From Bacilli bacterium (GTDB lineage Bacteria; Bacillota_I; Bacilli_A; ML615J-28; CAG-698), in assembly GCA_023228385.1 (NCBI GenBank), contig JALOBF010000057.1, positions 1-9,087 of the forward strand: a stretch of 9,087 nucleotides of DNA. The letters run 5' to 3'. The notes under the pieces were generated by a model, which worked only from the letters and a program-made list of their open reading frames with translations, searched no databases and was not told the DNA's origin. Position numbers and translations under genes: made by a program. Positions 1 through 6,526 of the stretch are shown piece after piece (the first letter of the stretch is position 1; every line of letters begins with the position of its first letter).

Positions 1-879
1 GTGAGGAAACAGGCGGCGGATCTTTTCAAGCTTTTCCGCATAATAACTAACGGTGTATTTACGGTTCATTTGTGCTAAGATTTTATCGGTTCCACCCTGG
101 AGCGGAATATGAAAATGATCACAAAAACGGTCTTTATGGCGAGCAAGAACCGTAAGTAAACTGTCGGAAATCTCGGTAATTTCAACCGACGATATTCTGA
201 TTCGGCCTAAATCAGGTACTTTTGTAAAGATGTCATTTAATAAATCGGCAAAAATATAATCAACAAAATCAGCACCGTAAGCACCGGTATTTATGCCGGT
301 AAGGACGATTTCCTTTATTCCGGCAGCGCTAAGGTGAGATATCTCGGCAATGACATCTTCCGGCCGGCGGCTGCGGACCCGCCCCCGGGCATAGGGAATC
401 GCACAATAACTGCAAAAATTATCACATCCGTCTTCAATCTTAACGAATCCCCGGACCCGACTTATATATTTTTTGATTTTTAATTCTTCGTATTCGTGAA
501 CGTTTTTAAGGGCATCAACCTGATAGTATGGGGTTTTCTCCTTAAGGACCTTTTCCACCAACTCAAACAAAAGATGACGGTTACTGGTACCGATAGCAAT
601 ATCAACGCCGGGAATTTGGAATACCGATTGGGGATTGAGTTGAGCATAACACCCCATAACGGCAATAACGGCATGGGGATTGCGACGAATGGCCTGCCTA
701 ATAATTTTACGGCTTTTAGCATCGCTCATAGCGGTTACTGTACAGGTATTGATAATACAAACATCGGTTTCCTCATGAAAATCGACAAGCCGATAACCGT
801 GCTCAAGAAAGCGGTTAACGACAGCGGCCGCTTCGTATTCGTTTACTTTACAGCCTAAGGCAAAATAGCTGATTCGCAT
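1..879 (-). CDS. mtaB: tRNA (N6-threonylcarbamoyladenosine(37)-C2)-methylthiotransferase MtaB, 3' part beyond window
   Basis: Radical-SAM methylthiotransferase that turns t6A37 into ms2t6A37 in ANN-decoding tRNAs, in the cytoplasm. The frame is open from an ATG at 877-879 to the left edge, giving 293 residues of a family usually about 430-450 long; the C-terminal TRAM region lies outside. The N-terminal MTTase domain shows its three cluster cysteines: C10 in ALGCKVNEYE, C46 in NTCTVT and C77 in MGCYAQ. The radical-SAM motif is CDNFCSYC with C152, C156 and C159. Further on are HIPLQGG and MNRKYT, typical of the MiaB/RimO/MtaB superfamily; ALGCKVN at the N terminus favours MtaB over MiaB or RimO. 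A GGAG ribosome site overlaps the end of rsmE, and only two bases separate the rsmE stop from this start, so the two are co-transcribed and probably translationally coupled. The one oddity is Gly262 where a Ser is usual (LQSG). Partial gene, not a pseudogene as far as visible. Confidence 0.95.
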   Translation of the reverse strand, partial: MRISYFALGCKVNEYEAAAVVNRFLEHGYRLVDFHEETDVCIINTCTVTAMSDAKSRKIIRQAIRRNPHAVIAVMGCYAQLNPQSVFQIPGVDIAIGTSNRHLLFELVEKVLKEKTPYYQVDALKNVHEYEELKIKKYISRVRGFVKIEDGCDNFCSYCAIPYARGRVRSRRPEDVIAEISHLSAAGIKEIVLTGINTGAYGADFVDYIFADLLNDIFTKVPDLGRIRISSVEITEISDSLLTVLARHKDRFCDHFHIPLQGGTDKILAQMNRKYTVSYYAEKLEKIRRLFPH

Positions 880-881
880 AA

Positions 882-1613
882 TTATAACTCCGTACTGTAA
901 GCCAAAACGCTCATAATATAAAGGGGGGCCGTTTCGGTTCTCAGAATACGCGGCCCAAGCCCGACCGCCCGAAAGCCGGACCGATCCAACCGCTCGGCCT
1001 CTTCTCTACTGATACCCCCTTCGGGACCGACCAAAACGATAATCGAATTTCCGGTAAATTCGGATAAAATTGATTTTAAACTTTTATCGTGACGTTTCTC
1101 TTCATAAGCATATAACAGTAAACCATAATTGGCACTGGTAGCAATAAAATCAGAAAAAGCGACCGGCGGGAAAATCCGCATTAACCGCTGACGCTGTGAC
1201 TGTTCACAAGCTTCTTTGGCGATTTTCATAAGCCGGGCCGTTTTATGAGCTTGGTTTTCCGTTGCCTTGGCAATACTGCGTTGCATAAAGATCGGAAGAA
1301 AACTATCCGCGCCCAATTCGGCCAGTCGGCGTACGACTTCGTCCTGTTTTGCGGCTTTAGTATAACCCATCGCGACCGTAACCCGAACCTTCATTTCCCG
1401 GTTTTCTGTTAATTCCTCAATAATTAATGCTTCCACCGATTTATCAACAAAATTGCCGATTTCCGCCAAATAAGCCTTACCGTTGTTGGGGCAAACCACA
1501 ATCCGTTCTTTTTCCCGCATCCGCATCACATTTTTTATATGATGATAATCGCTGCCGGTAATGGTAACTGTTTTATTTTCAATTTGTTCTTCTTTGATAA
1601 AATAACGCTGCAT
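882..1613 (-). CDS. rsmE: 16S rRNA (uracil(1498)-N3)-methyltransferase RsmE
   Basis: SPOUT-class methyltransferase that methylates N3 of U1498 in helix 44 of 16S rRNA within the assembled 30S subunit, using SAM. At 243 residues it has the usual family length. An N-terminal PUA-like domain (about 1-70, with DYHHIKNVMRM at 22-32) precedes the trefoil-knot SPOUT domain. Family motifs are KAAKQDEVVRRLAELG at 86-101, EACEQSQR at 134-141, the SAM loop GPEGGIS at 196-202, and LGPRILRTETA at 219-229, which is the deep-knot signature. The ATG start at 1611-1613 is supported by AAGAAGG seven to thirteen bases upstream. It is followed after two bases by mtaB, forming an RNA-modification pair often found behind dnaJ in Firmicutes. 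Here it is cut off from the chaperone operon by a two-gene unit and a terminator, so it most likely has its own promoter (candidates at 1634-1639 and 1793-1823). Confidence 0.96.
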   Translation of the reverse strand: MQRYFIKEEQIENKTVTITGSDYHHIKNVMRMREKERIVVCPNNGKAYLAEIGNFVDKSVEALIIEELTENREMKVRVTVAMGYTKAAKQDEVVRRLAELGADSFLPIFMQRSIAKATENQAHKTARLMKIAKEACEQSQRQRLMRIFPPVAFSDFIATSANYGLLLYAYEEKRHDKSLKSILSEFTGNSIIVLVGPEGGISREEAERLDRSGFRAVGLGPRILRTETAPLYIMSVLAYSTEL

Positions 1614-1619
1614 AGTACA

Positions 1620-1823
1620 CCTTCTTATCTTATATTATACACTGTTTATCGTAAAAATAAAAGAAAATTGCATAAAGCACAATAAAAAGTATCGTTTCAT
1701 GCCGATGTTAAAATCGGCGGCAAGATTGATTTTATTACCCGCTGCAAATATCAGTTTCGGCTGGAAGTCTTTAATCTACCCCTTGTTATAAAATTATAAA
1801 TTTTTACGGAGCTTAGGTTGCAA
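1620..1823 (-). other. rsmE leader / intergenic region
   Basis: The roughly 300 bases between the SdpI-family gene and rsmE hold a terminator (1826-1882), candidate promoters and an rsmE leader. I see no credible gene: the longest minus-strand reading frame starting with ATG here is about 21 codons and runs through the candidate -10 element. A short perfect hairpin lies at 1701-1718 (arms GCCGAT and ATCGGC, loop of six). It has no T-run on either side, so it is not a terminator. I cannot match the leader to any riboswitch or T-box class by eye. Confidence 0.5.
1634..1662 (-). promoter_or_regulatory. Candidate rsmE-mtaB promoter (proximal)
   Basis: On the minus strand there is a perfect -10 hexamer TATAAT at 1634-1639, followed about 14 bases downstream by the start of the rsmE leader and its ribosome site. 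The -35 position at 17 bases spacing (1657-1662) reads TTTATT, which is poor, so the promoter rests mainly on the -10. A second candidate lies upstream: TATAAT at 1793-1798 with TTGCAA at 1818-1823, spacing 19, just after the preceding terminator. Which of the two works cannot be decided from sequence. Confidence 0.4.
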
Positions 1824-1825
1824 TT

Positions 1826-1882
1826 AAAAAAAGGTAAAACCGCTTATAAGTATAATAATATCACTTATAATAATTTTACCTT
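1826..1882 (-). terminator. Rho-independent terminator of the hydrolase/SdpI unit
   Basis: Two-tier hairpin just 33 bases after the stop of the SdpI-family gene. The outer stem pairs AAGGTAAAA (1831-1839) with TTTTACCTT (1874-1882), nine pairs. The inner stem pairs TTATAAGT (1844-1851) with ACTTATAA (1863-1870), eight pairs, with a small internal loop between and an 11-base apical loop. Read on the minus strand the hairpin runs directly into seven T residues (1826-1832), so it terminates leftward transcription. The stem is AT-rich, so strength is uncertain. Confidence 0.75.
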
Positions 1883-1915
1883 AAGCTTAATGATTGATCA
1901 AATAATCGCTAATTA

Positions 1916-2305
1916 CTATTTTTTAACCCAAATCCGATAACCGCTTTCCTTCTTAATCTGCTCTTTTAATTCCTTTTCCTCGTGTATTTTTTTCTTTTTT
2001 GCATCCTCACGTACGGCTAAACCCGATACAACCAAAACGACAATGCTCCAAATGATAATCGTAAGTAAAGTTAACCACAATTGAGTTTCGCTGGCTTCAA
2101 CAAATATCATTATCAATAAAAGAATAACATCAAACGGCACGGTCGCAATTGCTCCGGCAATATGAGCTTTGTGCCAAATATCTTCCGACATCATCGTTAT
2201 CTTGGTTCTGATACCAAAATAACTGTTTTTTTTCACAAAACCAAATGTGATTGTACAAAACACCATTAATGCAAAGGTAAAAATAGTCATTATTTTTCCA
2301 AACAT
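1916..2305 (-). CDS. Small membrane protein, SdpI family (predicted)
   Basis: A 129-residue membrane protein. Three hydrophobic segments are visible at about 5-23, 48-69 and 75-97, followed by a strongly charged C-terminal tail (98-129, rich in Lys and Glu) likely to be cytoplasmic. Between the first two helices, residues 27-48 contain N-SYFGIRTKITMMSEDIW-HKAH. This fits the conserved core of the SdpI/YfhL family (Asn, Gly-Ile-Arg-Thr, then Ser-Glu, Trp, Lys and a His/Asn). The best-studied member, Bacillus subtilis SdpI, gives immunity to the SDP cannibalism toxin, but most family members have no known role and no SDP-like toxin gene is seen here, so immunity is only a possibility. The ATG start at 2303-2305 has AAGGAG at 2314-2319, spacing eight. 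It lies 40 bases after the hydrolase gene with no terminator between, so the two are an operon, ended by the hairpin at 1826-1882. The assignment rests on motif recall without a search. Confidence 0.72.
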   Translation of the reverse strand: MFGKIMTIFTFALMVFCTITFGFVKKNSYFGIRTKITMMSEDIWHKAHIAGAIATVPFDVILLLIMIFVEASETQLWLTLLTIIIWSIVVLVVSGLAVREDAKKKKIHEEKELKEQIKKESGYRIWVKK

Positions 2306-2345
2306 AATTGGTTCTCCTTATCCGCAAATAAAGTCTTATTAAAAG

Positions 2346-3446
2346 TCAATTAACTAAATGCTTATTAAAAAAAGCCAAGCTTTTTTCGTTAATAAACTTC
2401 AAAGTTTCATATCCGTTTCGATGATAACCGCCGCCGATAACACTGCACATAAAAGGTGATTTTCTGACTAAATCCGTTAATGTAAAATGATTACTTCCTT
2501 TCACATAATAGTACTCAACATTCGCTTCATTAAATAAATAGTTTTTATTTTGAACATATTTATTATCGGATTCAATTAGGGGATAACCGTTATCACTGTA
2601 AATATTCATTATTGCGCAATGATATGGTTCGGTATTCCACGTAAATTCATCGCCGGCAAAGCCGGTAATATCACACATATACGGTGATTCCAAAGCAATT
2701 ACCGCCTTAATGTCGCTTCTTTGACGAGCGATGCCCAATGCCGCAGCTCCGCCCAAAGAATGACCGATAACGCCGATTTTATTACAATTGACCAAAGAAT
2801 AAAATGAATTATTAGTTTTGGATGATTCGGCAATAAAAGTATCAATAACAAAATTAATGTCTCCGGTCCGAATTCTCATCCATTTTTGATAGCATTGATA
2901 TGAAGCGGCAATATCCGAGTGCGAATCCTCATTTTGTAATTCTTTCATATAACCCGAATCTATCATAATTGTTTTACCGTCAATTTTCGTATAAAGCGAA
3001 TGATAAGGATGATCAATGCTGACCACGACAAAGCCATGAGTCGCAAGTTCTTTAAATAACGAAACATTGCTCATTTTATTACTGATTCCGCCGTGAGAAA
3101 ATACTACCAACGGACAAGAATTGGCTTTGACTTTTGCATCGTTGGGGTAATATACTATGACCGATAATTTACGACAGCGGCCGTCATTTTTATAAGTTTC
3201 GGTTCTGGACTGATCATTTAATTGGATAACTTCAGAATTATATTTATATTCACCGCTGCTTTTTACGCTCGATAATGATGGAAATAAGGCAACTCTTAAA
3301 GTAAACATTACAATTGCTAAAATACCGAAAGTTATGATTAATCTTCTTAACCGCTTTTTGGCCGGCACTTTGAATTTGCTTAATAATATGACAGTTACTA
3401 ACAAAACCAAGGCAGTAATTATATAAATATAATTATTAATTGTCAT
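2346..3446 (-). CDS. Membrane-anchored alpha/beta hydrolase (PAF-acetylhydrolase / dienelactone-hydrolase-like)
   Basis: Predicted serine hydrolase of unknown substrate, 366 residues from the ATG at 3444-3446. Two hydrophobic helices at about 5-23 and 37-55, separated by a Lys/Arg-rich loop, anchor it in the membrane; the catalytic domain (about 90-366) follows. Visible motifs: VVFSHGG at 114-120 (oxyanion-hole strand), VVSIDHPYH at 140-149, nucleophile elbow GHSLGG at 228-233 with Ser230, and SNHFT with His320 as the probable catalytic His. The acid is unclear: Glu253 (ALESPY) sits 23 residues after the Ser, as the Asp does in PAF acetylhydrolase, while Asp285 is another candidate. A GTG start at 3488 would add 14 residues, but that extension overlaps the promoter -10; ATG 3446 has AAAGGA seven bases upstream and is preferred. 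Its stop is TGA, so the organism uses the standard code here. It is co-transcribed with the SdpI-family gene. Base composition is visibly AT-richer than in the chaperone genes, hinting at later acquisition. Confidence 0.8.
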   Translation of the reverse strand: MTINNYIYIITALVLLVTVILLSKFKVPAKKRLRRLIITFGILAIVMFTLRVALFPSLSSVKSSGEYKYNSEVIQLNDQSRTETYKNDGRCRKLSVIVYYPNDAKVKANSCPLVVFSHGGISNKMSNVSLFKELATHGFVVVSIDHPYHSLYTKIDGKTIMIDSGYMKELQNEDSHSDIAASYQCYQKWMRIRTGDINFVIDTFIAESSKTNNSFYSLVNCNKIGVIGHSLGGAAALGIARQRSDIKAVIALESPYMCDITGFAGDEFTWNTEPYHCAIMNIYSDNGYPLIESDNKYVQNKNYLFNEANVEYYYVKGSNHFTLTDLVRKSPFMCSVIGGGYHRNGYETLKFINEKSLAFFNKHLVN

Positions 3447-3453
3447 AAATGTG

Positions 3454-3459
3454 TCCTTT
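3454..3459 (-). promoter_or_regulatory. Ribosome binding site deciding the hydrolase start
   Basis: On the minus strand AAAGGA lies seven bases before the ATG at 3446, an ideal distance. A second purine run, AAGGAG, sits further up (3465-3470) and is too far for this ATG. The alternative GTG at 3488 has only a weak AGGGA in front. Together with the promoter position this favours the ATG. Confidence 0.7.
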
Positions 3460-3478
3460 AGTTGCTCCTTGTTACTTA

Positions 3479-3507
3479 AGTATACCACCGTTCCCTAATC
3501 ATTACAA
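3479..3507 (-). promoter_or_regulatory. SigA-type extended -10 promoter for the hydrolase/SdpI unit
   Basis: On the minus strand: -35 TTGTAA (3502-3507, four of six consensus), a 17-base spacer, then -10 TATACT (3479-3484, five of six) preceded by TGG, an extended -10. The start of transcription would fall near 3472, about 26 bases before the chosen ATG and inside the longer GTG reading frame. It lies just downstream of the dnaJ hairpin, so the two-gene unit can be expressed apart from the chaperone operon. No CIRCE-like repeat is seen here. Confidence 0.65.
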
Positions 3508-3531
3508 GAGTATTTTCATTATCTATATTAA

Positions 3532-3576
3532 GAAAAGCCATAAACAGAGTCCTGAAACTCTAATTCATGGCTTTTC
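3532..3576 (-). terminator. Terminator hairpin after dnaJ
   Basis: Begins four bases after the dnaJ stop. The outer stem pairs GAAAAGCCAT (3532-3541) with ATGGCTTTTC (3567-3576), ten pairs; the inner stem pairs AGAGT (3546-3550) with ACTCT (3557-3561) around a six-base loop. The T-run on the minus strand is short (TTTTCTTAATAT, partly within the stem), so termination of the chaperone message may be incomplete. The plus-strand side also has T-rich sequence, so it could work in both directions. Confidence 0.65.
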
Positions 3577-3580
3577 AGTT

Positions 3581-4690
3581 TTATTTAAAGAATTTTTTGA
3601 TTTTATCGAAAAAACTTGATGATTCCTCATTGGTTCTGCTTAAGCGGGTGAACAATTCCTTCTGTTCATTGGTAAGATGAGTCGGCGTCACAACCTTAAT
3701 AACCACATATTGATGACCGGTTACTCCGGTTCGGGAATTGGCAATTCCCTTTCGATTTAACTTGAATTTTGTTCCAGTTTGGGTGCCGGCCGGAATTTTC
3801 AAATTAACGTTGCCGCTAAGGGTCGGAACCGAAACCGTATCCCCTAAAGCAGCCTGACTAAAAGTAATTGGCATTTCCATATAAATATGGAGTCCGTCAC
3901 GTTCAAATATTTCATGCGGACGAACCGTAACATTAATATACAAATCACCGGGAATGCCGCCTTTTGTCCCGGCTTCACCGTAACCGGAAAGTTTCAACCC
4001 TTGACCATCATCAATACCGGCCGGAATTTTAACTTTAATTCGGGCCGTTTGCCGGGTACGGCCTTCGCCATTGCAAGTTTTACATTTATTTTTGATAATT
4101 TCACCGGAACCTTTACAATTAGAACAAGTGGTTTCCGTTTGAATTCGCCCGAACAACGAACTTTGTTCGACAATAACCCGACCGCGGCCATGACATTGGG
4201 AACAGGTTTCAATATCGTTTCGCGACTCGGCCCCTAAGCCATTGCAGGTGGTACAAGTTTCATATTTATTAATTGCGATTTCTTTTTCCGTACCAAAAGC
4301 AGCTTCTTCAAAACTAATGGTAATTGAAGTTCGTAAATCGGCACCCCGGGTTTTGCCGGTAGCTCGGGTATTGCGCCTTGTACCGCCAAATATTGAAGAT
4401 AAAATATCGTCAAAACCACCGAATCCGCCAAAGCCTCCGAAGTTAAAGCCATCAGACTGTGAACCGAAGTTAAGCCCGTCATGACCGAATTGGTTGTACT
4501 GTTCTCGTTTTGCCGGATCGCTTAAAACCTCATAGGCTTCCTGCACTTCTTTGAATTTATCCTCTGCATTGGGTTCTTTACTGACATCAGGATGATATTT
4601 TTTGGCCAGTGTTCGATAGGCTTTCTTTATTTCATCTTCCGATGCACCCCTTGATACCCCTAAAACTTCGTAGTAATCTCTTTTGGCCAT
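3581..4690 (-). CDS. dnaJ: Chaperone protein DnaJ (Hsp40)
   Basis: Co-chaperone that delivers unfolded clients to DnaK and stimulates its ATPase, in the cytoplasm. Full-length type I DnaJ of 369 residues. The J domain (1-70) carries the HPD triad at 33-35, needed for contact with DnaK. A Gly/Phe-rich linker follows (about 72-103). The zinc domain has all four repeats: CTTCNGLG (C146, C149), CSQCHGRG (C163, C166), CSNCKGSG (C189, C192) and CKTCNGEG (C203, C206). The C-terminal substrate-binding domains take up the rest, with GDLYINVTVRPHEIFERDG at 248-266. The ATG at 4688-4690 is preceded by AGAAAGAGAAG. It lies 27 bases after dnaK with no hairpin between, so it is the last gene of the HrcA-controlled operon. 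Its own terminator starts four bases past the stop. No unusual residues. Confidence 0.98.
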   Translation of the reverse strand: MAKRDYYEVLGVSRGASEDEIKKAYRTLAKKYHPDVSKEPNAEDKFKEVQEAYEVLSDPAKREQYNQFGHDGLNFGSQSDGFNFGGFGGFGGFDDILSSIFGGTRRNTRATGKTRGADLRTSITISFEEAAFGTEKEIAINKYETCTTCNGLGAESRNDIETCSQCHGRGRVIVEQSSLFGRIQTETTCSNCKGSGEIIKNKCKTCNGEGRTRQTARIKVKIPAGIDDGQGLKLSGYGEAGTKGGIPGDLYINVTVRPHEIFERDGLHIYMEMPITFSQAALGDTVSVPTLSGNVNLKIPAGTQTGTKFKLNRKGIANSRTGVTGHQYVVIKVVTPTHLTNEQKELFTRLSRTNEESSSFFDKIKKFFK

Positions 4691-4717
4691 AATCTTCTCT
4701 TTCTGACGGATTCAAGA

Positions 4718-6526
4718 CTAATCATCGACAATTTCGGCGTCAACGACATCATCTTCCGGTTTGGTATCAGTTGGTTGCGGTTGCTGGTGCTGAGCCTGAG
4801 TTTTCTGGTATGCCCGCGTCGCAATATTTTGACTGGCTTTCAGCAAATCATCTTTTTTCGTTCTGATTTTATTAAGGTCATCGCCCTTTAAAGCTTTTTC
4901 CAATTCAGCGACTTTTTCTTCAATATCTTTTTTCTCTTTATCGGTTACTTCACTGCCGAGATCTTCAACCGCTTTACGTACCGTATAAATCGCCTGTTCG
5001 CTTTCATTGCGTAAATCAATCTCTTCCCGGCGTTGTTTATCCGATTCGGCATTTTCTTCCGCTGCTTTTACCATCCGTTTTATTTCCTCTTCGGATAAAG
5101 CGGAGCCGCTTTGGATCGTGATTGATTGACTCTTACCGGTACCTAAATCTTTGGCACTGACATTAACGATACCGTTGGCATCGATATCAAAGGCCACTTC
5201 GATTTGGGGGATACCGCGGGGGGCCGGCGGAATATTGGTTAACTGAAAACGGCCCAGTGTTTTATTATCGGCGGCCATCGGCCGTTCGCCCTGTAATACA
5301 TGGATATCAACGGCCGGTTGATTATCGGCGGCCGTTGAGAAAATCTGTGATTTCGAAGTCGGGATTGTTGTGTTTCTTTCAATCAAGCGGGTAAAGACGC
5401 CGCCCAATGTTTCAATACCGAGCGAAAGCGGGGTAACATCAAGCAATAGAACATCCTTAACATCGCCGCCAAGAACACCGGCTTGAATGGCCGCCCCCAT
5501 CGCCACAACTTCATCGGGATTAATACCCTTATTCGGTTCTTTACCGAGTTCGCGTTTAACCGCTTCCTGTACGGCGGGAATTCTGGTGGATCCGCCGACA
5601 AGCAAGACCTGATCAATATCCTTAGCGGTCATTTTGGCATCGCTTAAAGCCCGGCGCAAAGGTTCCAATGATTTTTCAACAAGCTGAACGGTTAATTCAT
5701 CAAATTTTGCCCGGGTAAGTGACATTGTTAAGTGGAGCGGTCCGGCCGGTCCCACCGATATAAACGGTAAATTAATATCGGTTTTAGCAACGCCGCTTAA
5801 TTCTTTTTTTGCTTTTTCCGCCCCGTCTTTTAACCGTTGCAAGGCCATTTTATCTTTGCTTAAATCCACGCCATATTCTTTTCGAAACTCATCCACCATA
5901 TAATCCATAACAATCTGATCAAAATCATCCCCGCCCAGGCGGTTGTTGCCGGCAGTGGCAAGAACTTCAAAAGTTCCTTCGGCAAGATTTAAAACGGAAA
6001 CATCAAAGGTCCCGCCGCCTAAGTCATAAACAAGTACGGTTAATTCTTTTTCTTTTTTATCAATTCCGTAAGCCAAAGCCGCCGCGGTCGGTTCATTAAT
6101 AATCCGACGGACATTCAGTCCGGCAATTCGCCCCGCATCTTTTGTCGCTTGGCGTTGAGCGTCATTAAAGTAAGCGGGAACGGTAATTACCGCATCGGTG
6201 ACTTTCGAGCCAAGGTATGCTTCCGCCGTTGCCTTCAAGTTCTGAAGAATCATTGCTGAAAGTTCCTGTGGCGTGTATTTCTTATTATTAGCATCAATTT
6301 TTTCGGTGCTGCCCATCATCCGTTTAATGGAAGATACGGTATGGGGATTCGTAATTGCCTGCCGTTTAGCGATTTCGCCGACTAAAATTTCCCCGTCTTT
6401 AAAGGCGACAACCGAAGGGGTGGTACGTCCGCCATCGGCATTAACGATAACCTTAGGCTCGCCCCCTTCCATAACGGCAACACATGAGTTTGTGGTCCCT
6501 AAGTCAATTCCTATTATTTTACTCAT
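4718..6526 (-). CDS. dnaK: Chaperone protein DnaK (Hsp70)
   Basis: ATP-dependent Hsp70 chaperone working with DnaJ and GrpE. 602 residues, complete. The nucleotide-binding domain (about 1-355) shows all three family signatures: IDLGTTNS at 7-14, VYDLGGGTFDVSVL at 166-179 and VLLVGGSTRIPAVQE at 307-321. The linker LLLDV (360-364) joins the substrate-binding beta domain (to about 475), then the helical lid and a disordered Gln/Pro-rich, acidic tail from about 575. Between the NPHTVSSIKRMMG stretch (60-72) and YTPQEL the protein is short, the deletion typical of Gram-positive DnaK. The ATG at 6524-6526 lies within the last codons of grpE: the genes overlap by eight bases, and the ribosome site AAAGGAGG (6539-6546) sits inside grpE coding sequence, implying translational coupling. 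Alternative products are not credible. Confidence 0.99.
   Translation of the reverse strand: MSKIIGIDLGTTNSCVAVMEGGEPKVIVNADGGRTTPSVVAFKDGEILVGEIAKRQAITNPHTVSSIKRMMGSTEKIDANNKKYTPQELSAMILQNLKATAEAYLGSKVTDAVITVPAYFNDAQRQATKDAGRIAGLNVRRIINEPTAAALAYGIDKKEKELTVLVYDLGGGTFDVSVLNLAEGTFEVLATAGNNRLGGDDFDQIVMDYMVDEFRKEYGVDLSKDKMALQRLKDGAEKAKKELSGVAKTDINLPFISVGPAGPLHLTMSLTRAKFDELTVQLVEKSLEPLRRALSDAKMTAKDIDQVLLVGGSTRIPAVQEAVKRELGKEPNKGINPDEVVAMGAAIQAGVLGGDVKDVLLLDVTPLSLGIETLGGVFTRLIERNTTIPTSKSQIFSTAADNQPAVDIHVLQGERPMAADNKTLGRFQLTNIPPAPRGIPQIEVAFDIDANGIVNVSAKDLGTGKSQSITIQSGSALSEEEIKRMVKAAEENAESDKQRREEIDLRNESEQAIYTVRKAVEDLGSEVTDKEKKDIEEKVAELEKALKGDDLNKIRTKKDDLLKASQNIATRAYQKTQAQHQQPQPTDTKPEDDVVDAEIVDD

Noticed and set aside
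496..858. Plus-strand open frame of 120 codons within the mtaB region
   Set aside because: It is a shadow of mtaB, whose minus-strand frame carries all family motifs including the six cluster cysteines; the plus-strand product resembles nothing I know.
1690..1755. Small peptide or attenuator around the 1701-1718 hairpin
   Set aside because: No T-run follows the hairpin on either strand, and the only ATG frame nearby is about 21 codons without a convincing ribosome site.
2130..2327. Minus-strand 65-codon frame overlapping the SdpI-family gene
   Set aside because: Out of frame with the gene that has the SdpI motif and a good ribosome site; product is low in recognisable features.
3887..4484. 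Plus-strand open frames opposite dnaJ
   Set aside because: They mirror the zinc and Gly/Phe regions of dnaJ and have no recognisable motifs.
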